Shown here: in pieces, positions 1 through 6,427 of the stretch
How the letters are laid out: every line of letters starts with the position of its first letter
Numbering within the stretch: the first letter of the stretch is position 1
Assembly: GCA_023451115.1 (NCBI GenBank)
Contig: JAEXFV010000132.1
Span: 1-8,035 of the forward strand
Direction of reading: 5' to 3'
Source of the DNA: Bacillota bacterium
GTDB lineage: Bacteria > Bacillota > Clostridia > Christensenellales > CAG-138
DNA: 8,035 nucleotides
Notes under the pieces: model-generated
The model's input: the letters and a program-made list of their open reading frames with translations, nothing else
What the model was told of the DNA's origin: nothing
Databases searched by the model: none
Made by a program: the position numbers and the translations under genes

Positions 1-1
1 T

Positions 2-328
2 CCCTTCCTACTGTTGGAAAAGGGCAGTAATGCGGATGGATGGGAATTCTTTGAGCGGTGCAACCTAACGCCCATCGTCCACTTTACAACCTGGGACGAC
101 TACGCCATTCTTTCCATGGTGGAAAGCGGCCTGGGCATCAGTATTCTGCCGGAACTGATTTTGCGGCGCATCCCCTACCGGGTTGTGGTCAAAGAGTTAG
201 AAATCCCGGCATACCGCAAAATCGGTCTGGTGCTGCGGGATAAAAAAAACGTCTCTTTGGCTGTAAAGCGCTTTTTAGAGTACCTGGACTGCCGCTATCC
301 TTCCGGCAAAATCCATGAGGCAACATAG
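2..328 (+). CDS. LysR-family transcriptional regulator, C-terminal part (5' truncated by window)
   Basis: This is the C-terminal half of the effector-binding domain of a LysR-type regulator, a DNA-binding protein that senses a small molecule. The reading frame is open from the first bases of the window (PFLLLEKGSNAD...), so the true start and the helix-turn-helix lie outside. Visible hallmarks are the stretch SMVESGLGISILPELILRR, the usual 'V..G.GI..LP' loop of the second Rossmann subdomain, and the final segment IGLVLRDKKNVSLAVKRFLEYL, which matches the closing helix of the family. The stop is TAG at 326-328. It converges on a flavodoxin-family gene, so the usual divergent regulator-target arrangement is not seen here; its target probably lies upstream of the window. 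The ligand cannot be inferred. Family assignment is firm, specificity unknown. Confidence 0.88.
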   Translation, partial: PFLLLEKGSNADGWEFFERCNLTPIVHFTTWDDYAILSMVESGLGISILPELILRRIPYRVVVKELEIPAYRKIGLVLRDKKNVSLAVKRFLEYLDCRYPSGKIHEAT

Positions 329-354
329 AGCGGCGCGCCAAAAGGGCAAATAAA

Positions 355-402
355 AGGCCAAAATGCAGGGAGGTTTGACGCTTCCTAGTTTGGCCTCTTT
401 TT
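355..402. terminator. Bidirectional intrinsic terminator between convergent genes
   Basis: A perfect 8-base inverted repeat, AGGCCAAA at 355-362 and TTTGGCCT at 389-396, is followed on the plus strand by CTTTTTG. On the minus strand the same stem is followed by TTTTATTT. It lies between the stops of the LysR gene (+) and the flavodoxin-family gene (-) and can end both transcripts. Confidence 0.75.
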
Positions 403-422
403 GTATTATATTACTTCTGCAA

Positions 423-959
423 TCAGGCGTTGCGGCCCAATTCCCTTGCAAGCCGGGGATATTCCGTATGGGCAATGGAAGCCCTATCCGGAGCGCCAAG
501 AACCAGCAGGGGTTTTACCAGGTCCCAGTGGAGGAAATGGCACATGGTGTCCAGGTGAGACACCACTCCATCCATCCCTTTTTCCTGTTCAATCGAGCCG
601 GCGCAAATCAAAAAAACCTTTCTGGGCCATTCCCGCAGGTTCACGCTGTGAGCAGCCATCCGGTCCAACACTGCTTTGAGCTGGGCGGTCATGCCATAAT
701 AATATAGCGGCGTAATAAACGCGATGGCGTCGTCCTGTGTCACATGGGGGTAAATCTGCGTCATGCCATCGTCAAATGTACATACGCCGTTGTGCGTCTT
801 GCAATGCCTGCAGCCGATGCAAGGGTGGATGTCCATCAGCCCCGTGTCAAACCGGGCTACGGTATGTCCCGCTTCCTGGGCGCCGGCGCAAAATTCATCC
901 GCCAGCAGCGCTGTGGTCCCCGCCTGATGCGGGCTCCCCGTTAAAACCAAAAGTTTCAT
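423..959 (-). CDS. Flavodoxin-fold NAD(P)H-dependent FMN oxidoreductase family protein
   Basis: A 178-residue cytoplasmic protein of the flavodoxin-like / NADPH-dependent FMN reductase superfamily. The N-terminal beta strand and phosphate loop MKLLVLTGSPHQAGTT (1-16) bind the FMN phosphate. A cysteine cluster, C47-x2-C50-x2-C53 with C60, is typical of the clostridial iron-sulfur-flavoprotein-like branch. TPLYYYGMTAQLKAVLDRM (83-101) is the conserved 'P.Y...~~~LK...DR' strand and helix. Expected role: FMN-dependent electron transfer or quinone/nitro reduction; the substrate cannot be told. A longer reading from an ATG at 968 is rejected, because AGGAGG (969-974) touches that codon directly but lies 9 bases before the ATG at 959. 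It is possibly reached by read-through from the glmU operon; no clear promoter of its own was found. Confidence 0.85.
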   Translation of the reverse strand: MKLLVLTGSPHQAGTTALLADEFCAGAQEAGHTVARFDTGLMDIHPCIGCRHCKTHNGVCTFDDGMTQIYPHVTQDDAIAFITPLYYYGMTAQLKAVLDRMAAHSVNLREWPRKVFLICAGSIEQEKGMDGVVSHLDTMCHFLHWDLVKPLLVLGAPDRASIAHTEYPRLARELGRNA

Positions 960-968
960 GTTTCCCAT

Positions 969-974
969 CCTCCT
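969..974 (-). promoter_or_regulatory. Ribosome binding site that fixes the flavodoxin-family start
   Basis: AGGAGG on the minus strand sits 9 bases from ATG 959 and 0 bases from ATG 968. Only the inner ATG has usable spacing. Confidence 0.8.
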
Positions 975-1038
975 ACTGTTTGTCCTTTTCGCAGGCGTAA
1001 AAAGCAGAGCGCTTTACCAAACGCCTGGCTAAAACCCA

Positions 1039-1101
1039 GAAAATCCGGGGGATTTTCTTAGGGAAAGCCACGGGTCTGCCTTTGCCAAGGCCCGTGGCTT
1101 T
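1039..1101 (-). terminator. Two hairpins downstream of the DUF2238-like gene (terminator candidates)
   Basis: On the minus strand an 11-base perfect stem comes first (1064-1074 with 1091-1101: AAAGCCACGGG/CCCGTGGCTTT), with a smaller GCCTT/AAGGC pair inside its loop. It is followed by a second perfect 8-base stem (1039-1046 with 1050-1057, GAAAATCC around GGG) and then CTGGGTTTTAG. Neither has a long U tract, so termination may be partial and let some transcription reach the flavodoxin-family gene at 959. The rest of the gap 960-1126 shows nothing recognisable. Confidence 0.5.
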
Positions 1102-1126
1102 GTATATGGTTTTATGAATAGCACAC

Positions 1127-1843
1127 CTATGCCTGGCCCTGATTTTTCCGTTTTTCTTTGTGCTGAGCCTGTTTGAGCTGGATATAACCCAATACCACCA
1201 GCACAATAGCGCCCAGCGCGTCCACAATCAAATCCTTCATGGTATCGGTAAGTGCGGCCCGCCCTATGAGCTGGGTGCCATCCTCCAAGGCAAACTTCTG
1301 CATATTCAGCCCCAGCACCCCGTCAAAGGTGAACTCATAAATTTCCCAAACCGCGCCCGCAGCCAGGGCAAAGCAAAAAGCAAAGAAAGCTACAAAGAAG
1401 GGGCTCAAACGAATGGGTACGCGCTCGTTACGGTTCAGGATATCCACCAGGGTAAAGCCCAGCGCTCCTAACATGGCCCCGCTAAAGGTATGCAAAATGG
1501 TATCCCAATGGGGCACCAGGTAATAGTAGTTTCGCACCTCCCCCAGATAGATCGCGCAGTAGAGGAAGATAAAATACAGCACAAAGATATAGTTGGGGAT
1601 TTCCAAGCGTAGCTTTTTTTCCAGCATGCTGGGCAGAAACATCACCACAAGCCCCAGCGCGCACTGCACCAGCATCAGGGTATAATCCCCTTTCACCTTG
1701 CGGTGCGGTTCCTCAGGCAAGGGCTGCTCCGGCGCTAAAATCATGCTGACGATGGTAAACACAATGGACAGCGCCAGGGACACGAAAAGGATCACCCCGA
1801 TAATCACGCGCCAGTTCCATTTTTTGCTTTTGTTTTTTGCCAT
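1127..1843 (-). CDS. Six-TM integral membrane protein, DUF2238/YjdF-like
   Basis: A 238-residue predicted membrane protein. Hydrophobic segments lie near residues 11-36, 54-72, 85-104, 115-137, 148-171 and 205-223, and the ends are lysine-rich (MAKNKSKKW..., ...KEKRKNQGQA). Polar residues recur inside or beside the helices: H112-W-D-T-I-L-H118, the E167-I-Y-E170...D174 cluster, and D200-T-M-K-D204 before the last helix. This 'D..LH / WE..E...D / DT..D....GA' pattern resembles the DUF2238 (YjdF) family, whose function is unknown; the polar residues suggest a metal or proton site within the membrane, which is inference. It starts 3 bases after the glmU stop, with AAGGGGG (1852-1858) 8 bases upstream lying inside the glmU 3' end, so it is surely cotranscribed with and probably coupled to glmU. 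Membrane nature is firm, family assignment moderate. Confidence 0.75.
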   Translation of the reverse strand: MAKNKSKKWNWRVIIGVILFVSLALSIVFTIVSMILAPEQPLPEEPHRKVKGDYTLMLVQCALGLVVMFLPSMLEKKLRLEIPNYIFVLYFIFLYCAIYLGEVRNYYYLVPHWDTILHTFSGAMLGALGFTLVDILNRNERVPIRLSPFFVAFFAFCFALAAGAVWEIYEFTFDGVLGLNMQKFALEDGTQLIGRAALTDTMKDLIVDALGAIVLVVLGYIQLKQAQHKEKRKNQGQA

Positions 1844-1846
1844 GAA

Positions 1847-3235
1847 TTAATCCCCCTTTTTGTTTTCCTCCCGCCGTTGCCGGGCCTGTATGCGGGCTAC
1901 ATAGCCAAGCTTGTTCACCTGCCGCGCTCTGGCGATGGCAAGGCATTCCTCCGGCACATCCTCGGTGATCACAGACCCAGCTGCGGTATATGCCCCGTCC
2001 CCTACCGTAACAGGCGCCACCAGGCTGGTATTGCAGCCGATAAATACGTTGTCGCCAACCGTAGTGCGGTGCTTGCGGTAACCATCGTAGTTCACAAACA
2101 CGGTGCCGCACCCCAGGTTAACATGGCTTCCCACATCCGCATCGCCAATGTAGGAAAGGTGGGGCAGCTTGCTCCCTTTTCCCACGGTGGAGTTTTTTAC
2201 CTCCACAAAGTCGCCAACCTTACAGCCATCGGCCAGCTTTGCGCCGGGCCGCAAATTCACAAACGGGCCGATGGTGACCCCATCCCCCACCACTGCATCC
2301 TGGGCGTTAACCGCTTTCAAGGCACAGCGCTTGCCAATGTGGGTATCCACCAAGCGGCAGCCGGTGTATAATATGGTTCCTTCTTCCACCAGGGTGTTGC
2401 CCTCCAGCACCACCCCGGGATACAGGATGCAATCCTGCCCCAGCTTTACCGTTGCATCCAGATAGGTCTGTTCCGGGTCAATCATGGTGACGCCGTTTTG
2501 CATGTGGGCCGCATTGATACGGCGGCGCAGAATACGGGTGCAATCCGCCAGCTGCGTCCTGTCGTTTACACCCATGCCTTCATAGGCGGGTACGCAAATC
2601 GTCTGCACAGTAAGCCCATTTTGATACAGCAGCCCCACGCAGTCGGTGAGGTAATATTCTCCCTGGTCGTTATCGCAGGTGAGCCTGGCCAGGCAGTCGC
2701 ACAGCGCCGAAATATCGAAGCAGTAGGCGGAGAGGTTTACTTCATTCACCGCCCGTTCTTCCTCCGTGGCGTCCCGGTGCTCAACAATGGCCCGGACTTT
2801 CCCGGCTGCATCCCGGACCACCCTGCCGTAACCGGCTGGATCCGGCAGCTTTGCCGTAAGCAGTGCTGCAGCACACTCCAGCCCCGCCAACTGTTCCAGG
2901 GTTTCCTTCTCCATGAGCGGCATATCCCCGGCAATCACCAAAAGTTTGCCCTGGCGGCCTGAAAAATACTCTTGCGCACACTGTAAGGCATGGCCGGTGC
3001 CCCGCTGTTGCTGCTGCAGGGCATAACGGGCCCGCTGGCCCAAATGTTCCTGCACCTGCTCCGCCCCATGGCCTACCACTACCACAGGCGGCTCCTGCAA
3101 AAGGCCGTCCAAAGCGTGCAGCGCCCACTCCACCAGGCTGCGGCCGCAGATGCGGTGCAATACTTTAGGAAGGCTGGAATGCATCCGCTTCCCTTCTCCT
3201 GCTGCCAATATTACGGCGGTCAACGGTTTTTCCAT
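1847..3235 (-). CDS. glmU: Bifunctional UDP-N-acetylglucosamine pyrophosphorylase / glucosamine-1-phosphate N-acetyltransferase
   Basis: A 462-residue full-length GlmU (E. coli protein 456). It acetylates glucosamine-1-phosphate and then uridylylates it, giving UDP-GlcNAc for peptidoglycan and wall polymers. The N-terminal nucleotidyltransferase has LAAGEGKRMHSSLPKVLH (10-27), QQQQRGTGHA (74-83), the metal-binding GDMPLM (103-108), NDQGEYYLTD (189-198) and GVNDRTQLA (222-230). From about residue 250 a left-handed beta helix of hexapeptide repeats forms the acetyltransferase, with NLRPGA (R329), K347, the catalytic-type H359 in LPHLSYIGD, NYDG (382-385) and the acetyl-CoA loop TAAGSVITEDVP. 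The start at 3235 is chosen because AAGGAG lies 7 bases upstream; a GTG at 3262 would add nine residues (GCKERRKRM-like) encoded by that very SD region. The start region lacks the frequent SpoVG or prs neighbours; instead the next gene is a membrane protein. Confidence 0.97.
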   Translation of the reverse strand: MEKPLTAVILAAGEGKRMHSSLPKVLHRICGRSLVEWALHALDGLLQEPPVVVVGHGAEQVQEHLGQRARYALQQQQRGTGHALQCAQEYFSGRQGKLLVIAGDMPLMEKETLEQLAGLECAAALLTAKLPDPAGYGRVVRDAAGKVRAIVEHRDATEEERAVNEVNLSAYCFDISALCDCLARLTCDNDQGEYYLTDCVGLLYQNGLTVQTICVPAYEGMGVNDRTQLADCTRILRRRINAAHMQNGVTMIDPEQTYLDATVKLGQDCILYPGVVLEGNTLVEEGTILYTGCRLVDTHIGKRCALKAVNAQDAVVGDGVTIGPFVNLRPGAKLADGCKVGDFVEVKNSTVGKGSKLPHLSYIGDADVGSHVNLGCGTVFVNYDGYRKHRTTVGDNVFIGCNTSLVAPVTVGDGAYTAAGSVITEDVPEECLAIARARQVNKLGYVARIQARQRREENKKGD

Positions 3236-3351
3236 CCGTTTTCTCCTTTCCTTACAGCCCACAGGGGCAACAGCGTTTCACAGCATAAGCTTGCCTATCT
3301 TCCCTTGCTGTACGCCAGGGATACCAGTCTATGCCATTCACTGTACGTTCT

Positions 3352-3380
3352 ATGATACAATGCCCGCCCTTTGGATGCAA
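3352..3380 (-). promoter_or_regulatory. Candidate SigA promoter for glmU
   Basis: On the minus strand TTGCAT (3375-3380) is separated by exactly 17 bases from TATCAT (3352-3357). The -10 matches five of six consensus bases, the -35 only three. It would give a leader of about 110 nt before the glmU start. It lies back to back with the ylmH promoter. Confidence 0.4.
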
Positions 3381-3386
3381 GAGCCG

Positions 3387-3421
3387 TTGACTGCCCCTTT
3401 CCCTGATGCTATGATGGCCCT
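3387..3421 (+). promoter_or_regulatory. Strong SigA promoter placing the start of transcription at the ylmH start codon
   Basis: TTGACT (3387-3392), a 17-base spacer and TATGAT (3410-3415), with TG one base before the -10 (an extended -10). The usual start of transcription, about seven bases past the -10, falls at 3421-3423, on the ATG at 3422. No Shine-Dalgarno sequence precedes the gene. Confidence 0.75.
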
Positions 3422-4162
3422 ATGGATGAATTGCTTTATAAGCGCATACAGGACTTATTAGGCCAGATGCAGCGGCGGGACGCCCTGCTGTGCACTGGCT
3501 TTCTTACCCCTGCCGAGCAGGCGCAGGCCCTGGCCTGGGTACGCGAATATCCCAATGCCCGCTTCTCTGGCGGCTATGAGGAGGCTGAACGCCGAGTGCT
3601 GTTGCTGCTGCCTTCTTACCTGGAAGAGGAAGCTGCCCAGCAGGAAGCCCTGGGCGCCATGCTGGTGCAAACCCCGTTCTCCCATGGGCTTACCCATCGG
3701 GATTATCTGGGGGCGCTGCTGGGCCTGGGGATCAAGCGGGAATGCCTGGGGGACATTTTGGTGCAGGAGCAGTCCGCAGTGGTAATCGCCCTCTCCCGCA
3801 TGCTGCCTTTTTTGCAGGAGCATCTATCGGAGGTTGGCCGGTTTGCCGCCCATCCCCAGGCGTTGGAGCTGTCTGACATCCCCTTGCCGGAAAAACGGGT
3901 AAAGACTGTGCGCTGTACGGTACCCCAGCTCCGGCTGGACTGTGTGGCTGCCGCGGCCTTTTCTCTCTCCCGCAGCCGCATCAGTGAGGCAATTGCCCAA
4001 GGGGCGGTGTCCTTAAATCACGCGCCTTGTCTCCAGCGGGACCGCACGGTTGCCCAAGGGGACGCCATCAGCGTGCGAGGGTTGGGCAAAGCCCATGTAA
4101 CACAGATCGGAGGCCGCTCTAAAAAAGACAGGCTGTGGGTAGAGCTGGAGCGGCTTTGTTAG
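3422..4162 (+). CDS. ylmH: S4-domain RNA-binding protein, YlmH family
   Basis: A 246-residue protein of the YlmH family, in which the C-terminal S4 domain binds structured RNA; in Bacillus and Streptococcus relatives it sits in the division/cell-wall cluster and has been linked to the ribosome. The N-terminal part shows the family signatures TGFLTPAEQ (25-33), RFSGGYEEAERR (47-58), and LTHRDYLGALLGLGIKRECLGDI (90-112). The S4 fold spans about 168-230: LRLDCVAAAAFSLSRSRISEAI, then GAVSLNH, and GDAISVRGLGK, closing with GGRSKKDR. The ATG at 3422 puts the FLTP motif at about the same distance from the N-terminus as in relatives, so it is preferred over M16, although it has no Shine-Dalgarno sequence and seems to lie at the 5' end of the transcript. 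folC follows on the same strand 48 bases on, an unusual partner because family members usually neighbour divIVA or sepF. Confidence 0.93.
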   Translation: MDELLYKRIQDLLGQMQRRDALLCTGFLTPAEQAQALAWVREYPNARFSGGYEEAERRVLLLLPSYLEEEAAQQEALGAMLVQTPFSHGLTHRDYLGALLGLGIKRECLGDILVQEQSAVVIALSRMLPFLQEHLSEVGRFAAHPQALELSDIPLPEKRVKTVRCTVPQLRLDCVAAAAFSLSRSRISEAIAQGAVSLNHAPCLQRDRTVAQGDAISVRGLGKAHVTQIGGRSKKDRLWVELERLC

Positions 4163-4175
4163 CCCAGGACAAAAC

Positions 4176-4191
4176 GCGCTTTTGCAAGCGC
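4176..4191 (+). other. Intercistronic hairpin between ylmH and folC
   Basis: GCGCTT (4176-4181) and AAGCGC (4186-4191) form a perfect six-base stem with a TTGC loop, ending seven bases before the folC ribosome binding site. There is no U tract, so it is not a terminator; it may separate or stabilise the two cistrons. Confidence 0.4.
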
Positions 4192-4198
4192 AGGCGAT

Positions 4199-5482
4199 GG
4201 AGAAACCCCTATGAATTTGCAGCAAGCCATGACGGTTTTGGACCAGGCGGCTCTTTTCCCCAAAAAGGCAGGGCTGGAGCATATGGAAGCATTGTTGGGC
4301 GCATTGGATCACCCGGAGCGTTCGCTGCGCTTTGTGCACATTGCAGGCACCAATGGCAAAGGCTCCACCGCTGCTTTTCTATCCCATGCACTGGCGGGCC
4401 AAGGGTACCGCACGGGGCTGTTTACTTCCCCTTATATTCACCGTTTTCATGAACGTATTCAGGTAAACGGATCGCCCATTGGGGATGGGGACCTTTGCCG
4501 CATTCTGGAGCGGGTTTGCGCCGCAGCCGGGCGCCTTTCCTCCCCGGCTACATTTTTTGAGCTGGTAACCGCGCTGGGGCTTTGTTATTTTTTAGAGCAG
4601 CGCTGCGATATTGTGGTGTTGGAGGTAGGCCTGGGAGGAAGGCTGGACTGCACCAACGCCATCCCCTGCCCCGACGTTGCCGTAATCGCCCACATCGGGC
4701 TGGATCATACGGCTATTTTGGGAGACACCCTGGAGCAAATCGCAGCGGAAAAGGCAGGTATCATCAAGCCGGGGGGGGATGTGGTACTGCTGGCTCAAAC
4801 CCCGGGCGTGCAAAAAGTGGTACAGCATGCATGCACCGCAGCAAACGCCAAACTGCATATCGCTCAGGCCCCTCCTTTCCGCATGGAGGGGGAACGGGCC
4901 GTGCTGCTCCTGCCCTGGGGAGAGCTCCCGCTGGGGCTGCCGGGCTGCTTTCAGGTACAAAATGCGGCGTTGGCTCTGAAAACGTTAACGATTTTAGCAA
5001 ACAAGGGGTTCCCCGTGGGTGAGGAAGCGTTGCGGGAAGGTTTTTCCAAGCTGTGTTGGCCAGGCCGTTTTGAATTGCTGCAGCGCAGCCCTTTCTTCCT
5101 GTTGGATGGCGCCCACAATCCCCAGGGCGTAACGGCGCTGCTGGAAAGCCTGCAAGCCGTATTTCCCCGGCAAACCCAACAGCAACGCTGTATTTTCCTG
5201 GCAGGGTTAATGGCGGATAAGGATCACCTTAACTGTCTGGCGCTGGCCGCTCCTTATGCAAGCGCAATGGTGGCCATTGCCTCCCCAGAGCCTCGGGCCT
5301 TGCCCCCTGAGGCGTTGGCGCGGGAAATGGGGCGGTTTTGTTCCCGGGTATACACAGCTGCTAGCCCGGAACAGGGGGTTGCCTTAGCCCTTTCTCTGGC
5401 AGAGCCGGAAGATCTGGTGTGCGCTTTCGGCTCCCTGCACCTTTGCGGCCCTATCCGGGACGCGGTGTTGCGACAATCATGA
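4199..5482 (+). CDS. folC: Folylpolyglutamate synthase / dihydrofolate synthase (coding part starts at 4211)
   Basis: A 423-residue FolC of the Mur-ligase superfamily, which adds glutamate to (dihydro)folate with ATP in the cytoplasm. Coding runs from ATG 4211 to the TGA ending at 5482; the listed range also includes its ribosome binding site GGAG (4199-4202), 8 bases upstream. Motifs in order: P-loop GTNGKGST (46-53), folate-loop region TSPYIHRFHERI (72-83), TFFE (114-117), EVGLGGRLDCTN (138-149), HIGLDHT (161-167), AAEKAGIIKPG with the lysine (K181) that is carbamylated in the family, WPGRFE (283-288), and the C-terminal glutamate-ligase domain from LDGAHNP (298-304) through GLMADKD (332-338) to FGSLHLCG (406-413). 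All key residues are intact. It is cotranscribed with the S4 protein. Whether it also has dihydrofolate synthase activity cannot be told from sequence. Confidence 0.96.
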   Translation, partial: GETPMNLQQAMTVLDQAALFPKKAGLEHMEALLGALDHPERSLRFVHIAGTNGKGSTAAFLSHALAGQGYRTGLFTSPYIHRFHERIQVNGSPIGDGDLCRILERVCAAAGRLSSPATFFELVTALGLCYFLEQRCDIVVLEVGLGGRLDCTNAIPCPDVAVIAHIGLDHTAILGDTLEQIAAEKAGIIKPGGDVVLLAQTPGVQKVVQHACTAANAKLHIAQAPPFRMEGERAVLLLPWGELPLGLPGCFQVQNAALALKTLTILANKGFPVGEEALREGFSKLCWPGRFELLQRSPFFLLDGAHNPQGVTALLESLQAVFPRQTQQQRCIFLAGLMADKDHLNCLALAAPYASAMVAIASPEPRALPPEALAREMGRFCSRVYTAASPEQGVALALSLAEPEDLVCAFGSLHLCGPIRDAVLRQS

Positions 5483-5687
5483 TAGGCATAATAGCCGGGG
5501 ATAAAATTCCAGGCTGCTATATCTATCAAAAAAGTGGCTGCGCTACATTTTTCGAGGGTACGGGCTTTGTCTGCGAAGCACGAAAATCCAACGGTTTTCA
5601 TCTGCTCCGACGCGCAGGCCGTCAGAGCCGAATGAAGCCAGGGAGCTGCCGCGCCTTAACAATCCAGAGATTTTTAACAGTCTAAAC
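5481..5687 (+). other. folC 3' region: structured segment, no convincing gene
   Basis: About 200 bases separate the folC stop from the terminator. Directly at the stop an extended imperfect hairpin can form: GATAG 5481-5485 with CTATC 5523-5527, ATA 5488-5490 with TAT 5518-5520, AGCC 5493-5496 with GGCT 5512-5515, then an inner GGGA/UUCC. Downstream, GAAAATCC/GGTTTTC (about 5582-5599) makes another stem. A 68-codon frame begins at ATG 5479, overlapping the folC stop as ATGA, and runs to 5685. Its product (MIGIIAGDKIPGCYIYQ...) has no family features and ends in an Arg-rich tail. It could be a coupled small protein, a decayed gene or an untranslated 3' element; none is established. Confidence 0.3.
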
Positions 5688-5719
5688 GGCCTGGCGAAAA
5701 ACGCCAGGCCGCTGTTTTT
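5688..5719 (+). terminator. Intrinsic terminator after folC
   Basis: A perfect nine-base stem GGCCTGGCG (5688-5696) / CGCCAGGCC (5702-5710) with an AAAAA loop is followed by GCTGTTTTTCGTTTC. On the minus strand the same stem is followed only by GTTTAG, so it would be a weaker stop for the transglutaminase-like gene ending at 5775. The remaining bases to 5774 show nothing else. Confidence 0.9.
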
Positions 5720-5774
5720 CGTTTCAATATTCCCACCAGCCATATCAAAGCTTGCGTTTTGGTTCACACTCCGA

Positions 5775-6329
5775 TTAGATCGCGCTCTTTGCCCGATACG
5801 TGCCGCTGACAGAAGCCCAACTGGTTTTTGCTTTGCCGCTGTTGCACATATCCACCGTCAAATCCATGGTGATCCACCGATCCGTAGCGTCGTCATACAC
5901 GGCGTTCCATGCATGATAGCCATTGACCGCGCTGGAATATCCTTTTACCATTTTGCAGGGAATACCCTGGCTGCGGAGCATGGCCGCATAGAGGGAAGCG
6001 ATATCATAGCAGATACCAACTTTATTTTTCAAAATGTCTTCCGGATCCGGCGTGTATTTGGTTATCCGGCCGGATACAACCTTATTATACAAATCCCAGT
6101 CATAGGAGAAGTTCTTTACGATGTAGCTGTAACAGGCCATAGCCTTTTCTTCGGTAGTGGCCTTATCCTCCATAAGCTCTGCAGCCTTTTGGGCCACTGC
6201 ATCGCTGCTGCTGAAGGAAATTTCCTTTACGCTGGCCAGATACTTGTCGCTTGCGCTGGCTACAGCAGGCAGCAGGGCGCTGATCAGTGTCAATACAAGC
6301 AACGCAACAACAAAACGGCGAGTTTTCAT
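5775..6329 (-). CDS. Small secreted transglutaminase-like (papain-fold) protein under c-di-GMP riboswitch control
   Basis: A 184-residue exported protein. Residues 1-26 are a signal peptide: basic MKTRR, a hydrophobic core, and the cleavage site VASA|SDKY. The mature part of about 158 residues is little more than one transglutaminase-core domain. It has the catalytic cysteine in NKVGICYDIASLYAAMLRSQGIPC (C107), the histidine in YHAWNAVYD (H139) and the aspartate in WITMDLTVD (D156), so the full Cys-His-Asp triad is present. Such domains act as proteases, transglutaminases or peptide-bond-binding enzymes at the cell surface; which applies cannot be told. No lipobox, sortase signal, repeat or wall-binding domain is present, so the product is probably released or loosely wall-associated. 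The start is supported by AAGGGG (6338-6343), 8 bases upstream, directly beside a riboswitch aptamer. spoIIR lies upstream on the same strand. Confidence 0.9.
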   Translation of the reverse strand: MKTRRFVVALLVLTLISALLPAVASASDKYLASVKEISFSSSDAVAQKAAELMEDKATTEEKAMACYSYIVKNFSYDWDLYNKVVSGRITKYTPDPEDILKNKVGICYDIASLYAAMLRSQGIPCKMVKGYSSAVNGYHAWNAVYDDATDRWITMDLTVDMCNSGKAKTSWASVSGTYRAKSAI

Positions 6330-6337
6330 ACATCTAT

Positions 6338-6343
6338 CCCCTT
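6338..6343 (-). promoter_or_regulatory. Ribosome binding site inside the riboswitch expression platform
   Basis: AAGGGG, 8 bases before the transglutaminase-like start and one base after the conserved CUACCG end of the proximal aptamer. The sequence GGGGAUAGAU (6341-6332) can pair with AUCUGCCCC (6436-6428) on the far side of the aptamer, which would hide this site. Confidence 0.7.
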
Positions 6344-6344
6344 T

Positions 6345-6427
6345 CGGTAGCTGGCTGCCATCCTGTGTTCAGGGAAGGCCCTATAGCTTTGCGTCACCGG
6401 CTTTCGCCGGGTTTGCCTTTGTCGCTT
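6345..6427 (-). ncRNA. Cyclic di-GMP-I (GEMM-I) riboswitch, gene-proximal copy
   Basis: Read on the minus strand the segment shows the GEMM-I aptamer core in order. GGCAAACC is followed by a CCGGC-GAAA-GCCGG hairpin with a GNRA tetraloop, then the conserved junction UGACGCAAAGC. The second arm follows (UAUAGGGCCUU, a CCUG-AACA-CAGG hairpin, and AUGGCAGCC as the tetraloop-receptor side), and the aptamer closes with AGCUACCG. The guanine equivalent to Vc2 G20 (second base left of the C in GGCAAACC) is kept, as expected for c-di-GMP rather than the cGAMP-preferring variants, which carry A there. The adenine of GACGCAAAG that stacks between the ligand bases in Vc2 (A47) is present. The aptamer ends one base from the Shine-Dalgarno sequence of the transglutaminase-like gene, which points to translational control. 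Confidence 0.93.

Noticed and set aside
363..707. Plus-strand frame opposite the flavodoxin-family gene
   Set aside because: Shadow of the minus-strand gene, which has full family motifs and a perfect ribosome binding site.
960..968. Upstream ATG at 968 for the flavodoxin-family protein
   Set aside because: AGGAGG directly touches this codon, leaving no spacing. The inner ATG at 959 has correct spacing and begins the beta strand as in the family.
1877..2962. Several plus-strand frames opposite glmU
   Set aside because: They are antisense shadows produced by the GC-rich codons of glmU, with no independent start signals.
3236..3262. N-terminal extension of GlmU from the GTG at 3262
   Set aside because: The extension is encoded by the Shine-Dalgarno region of the ATG at 3235, and GlmU proteins start just before the LAAG motif.
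5543..5767. Minus-strand 74-codon frame downstream of the transglutaminase-like gene
   Set aside because: It spans the terminator hairpin, has no ribosome binding site and a composition unlike a protein family.
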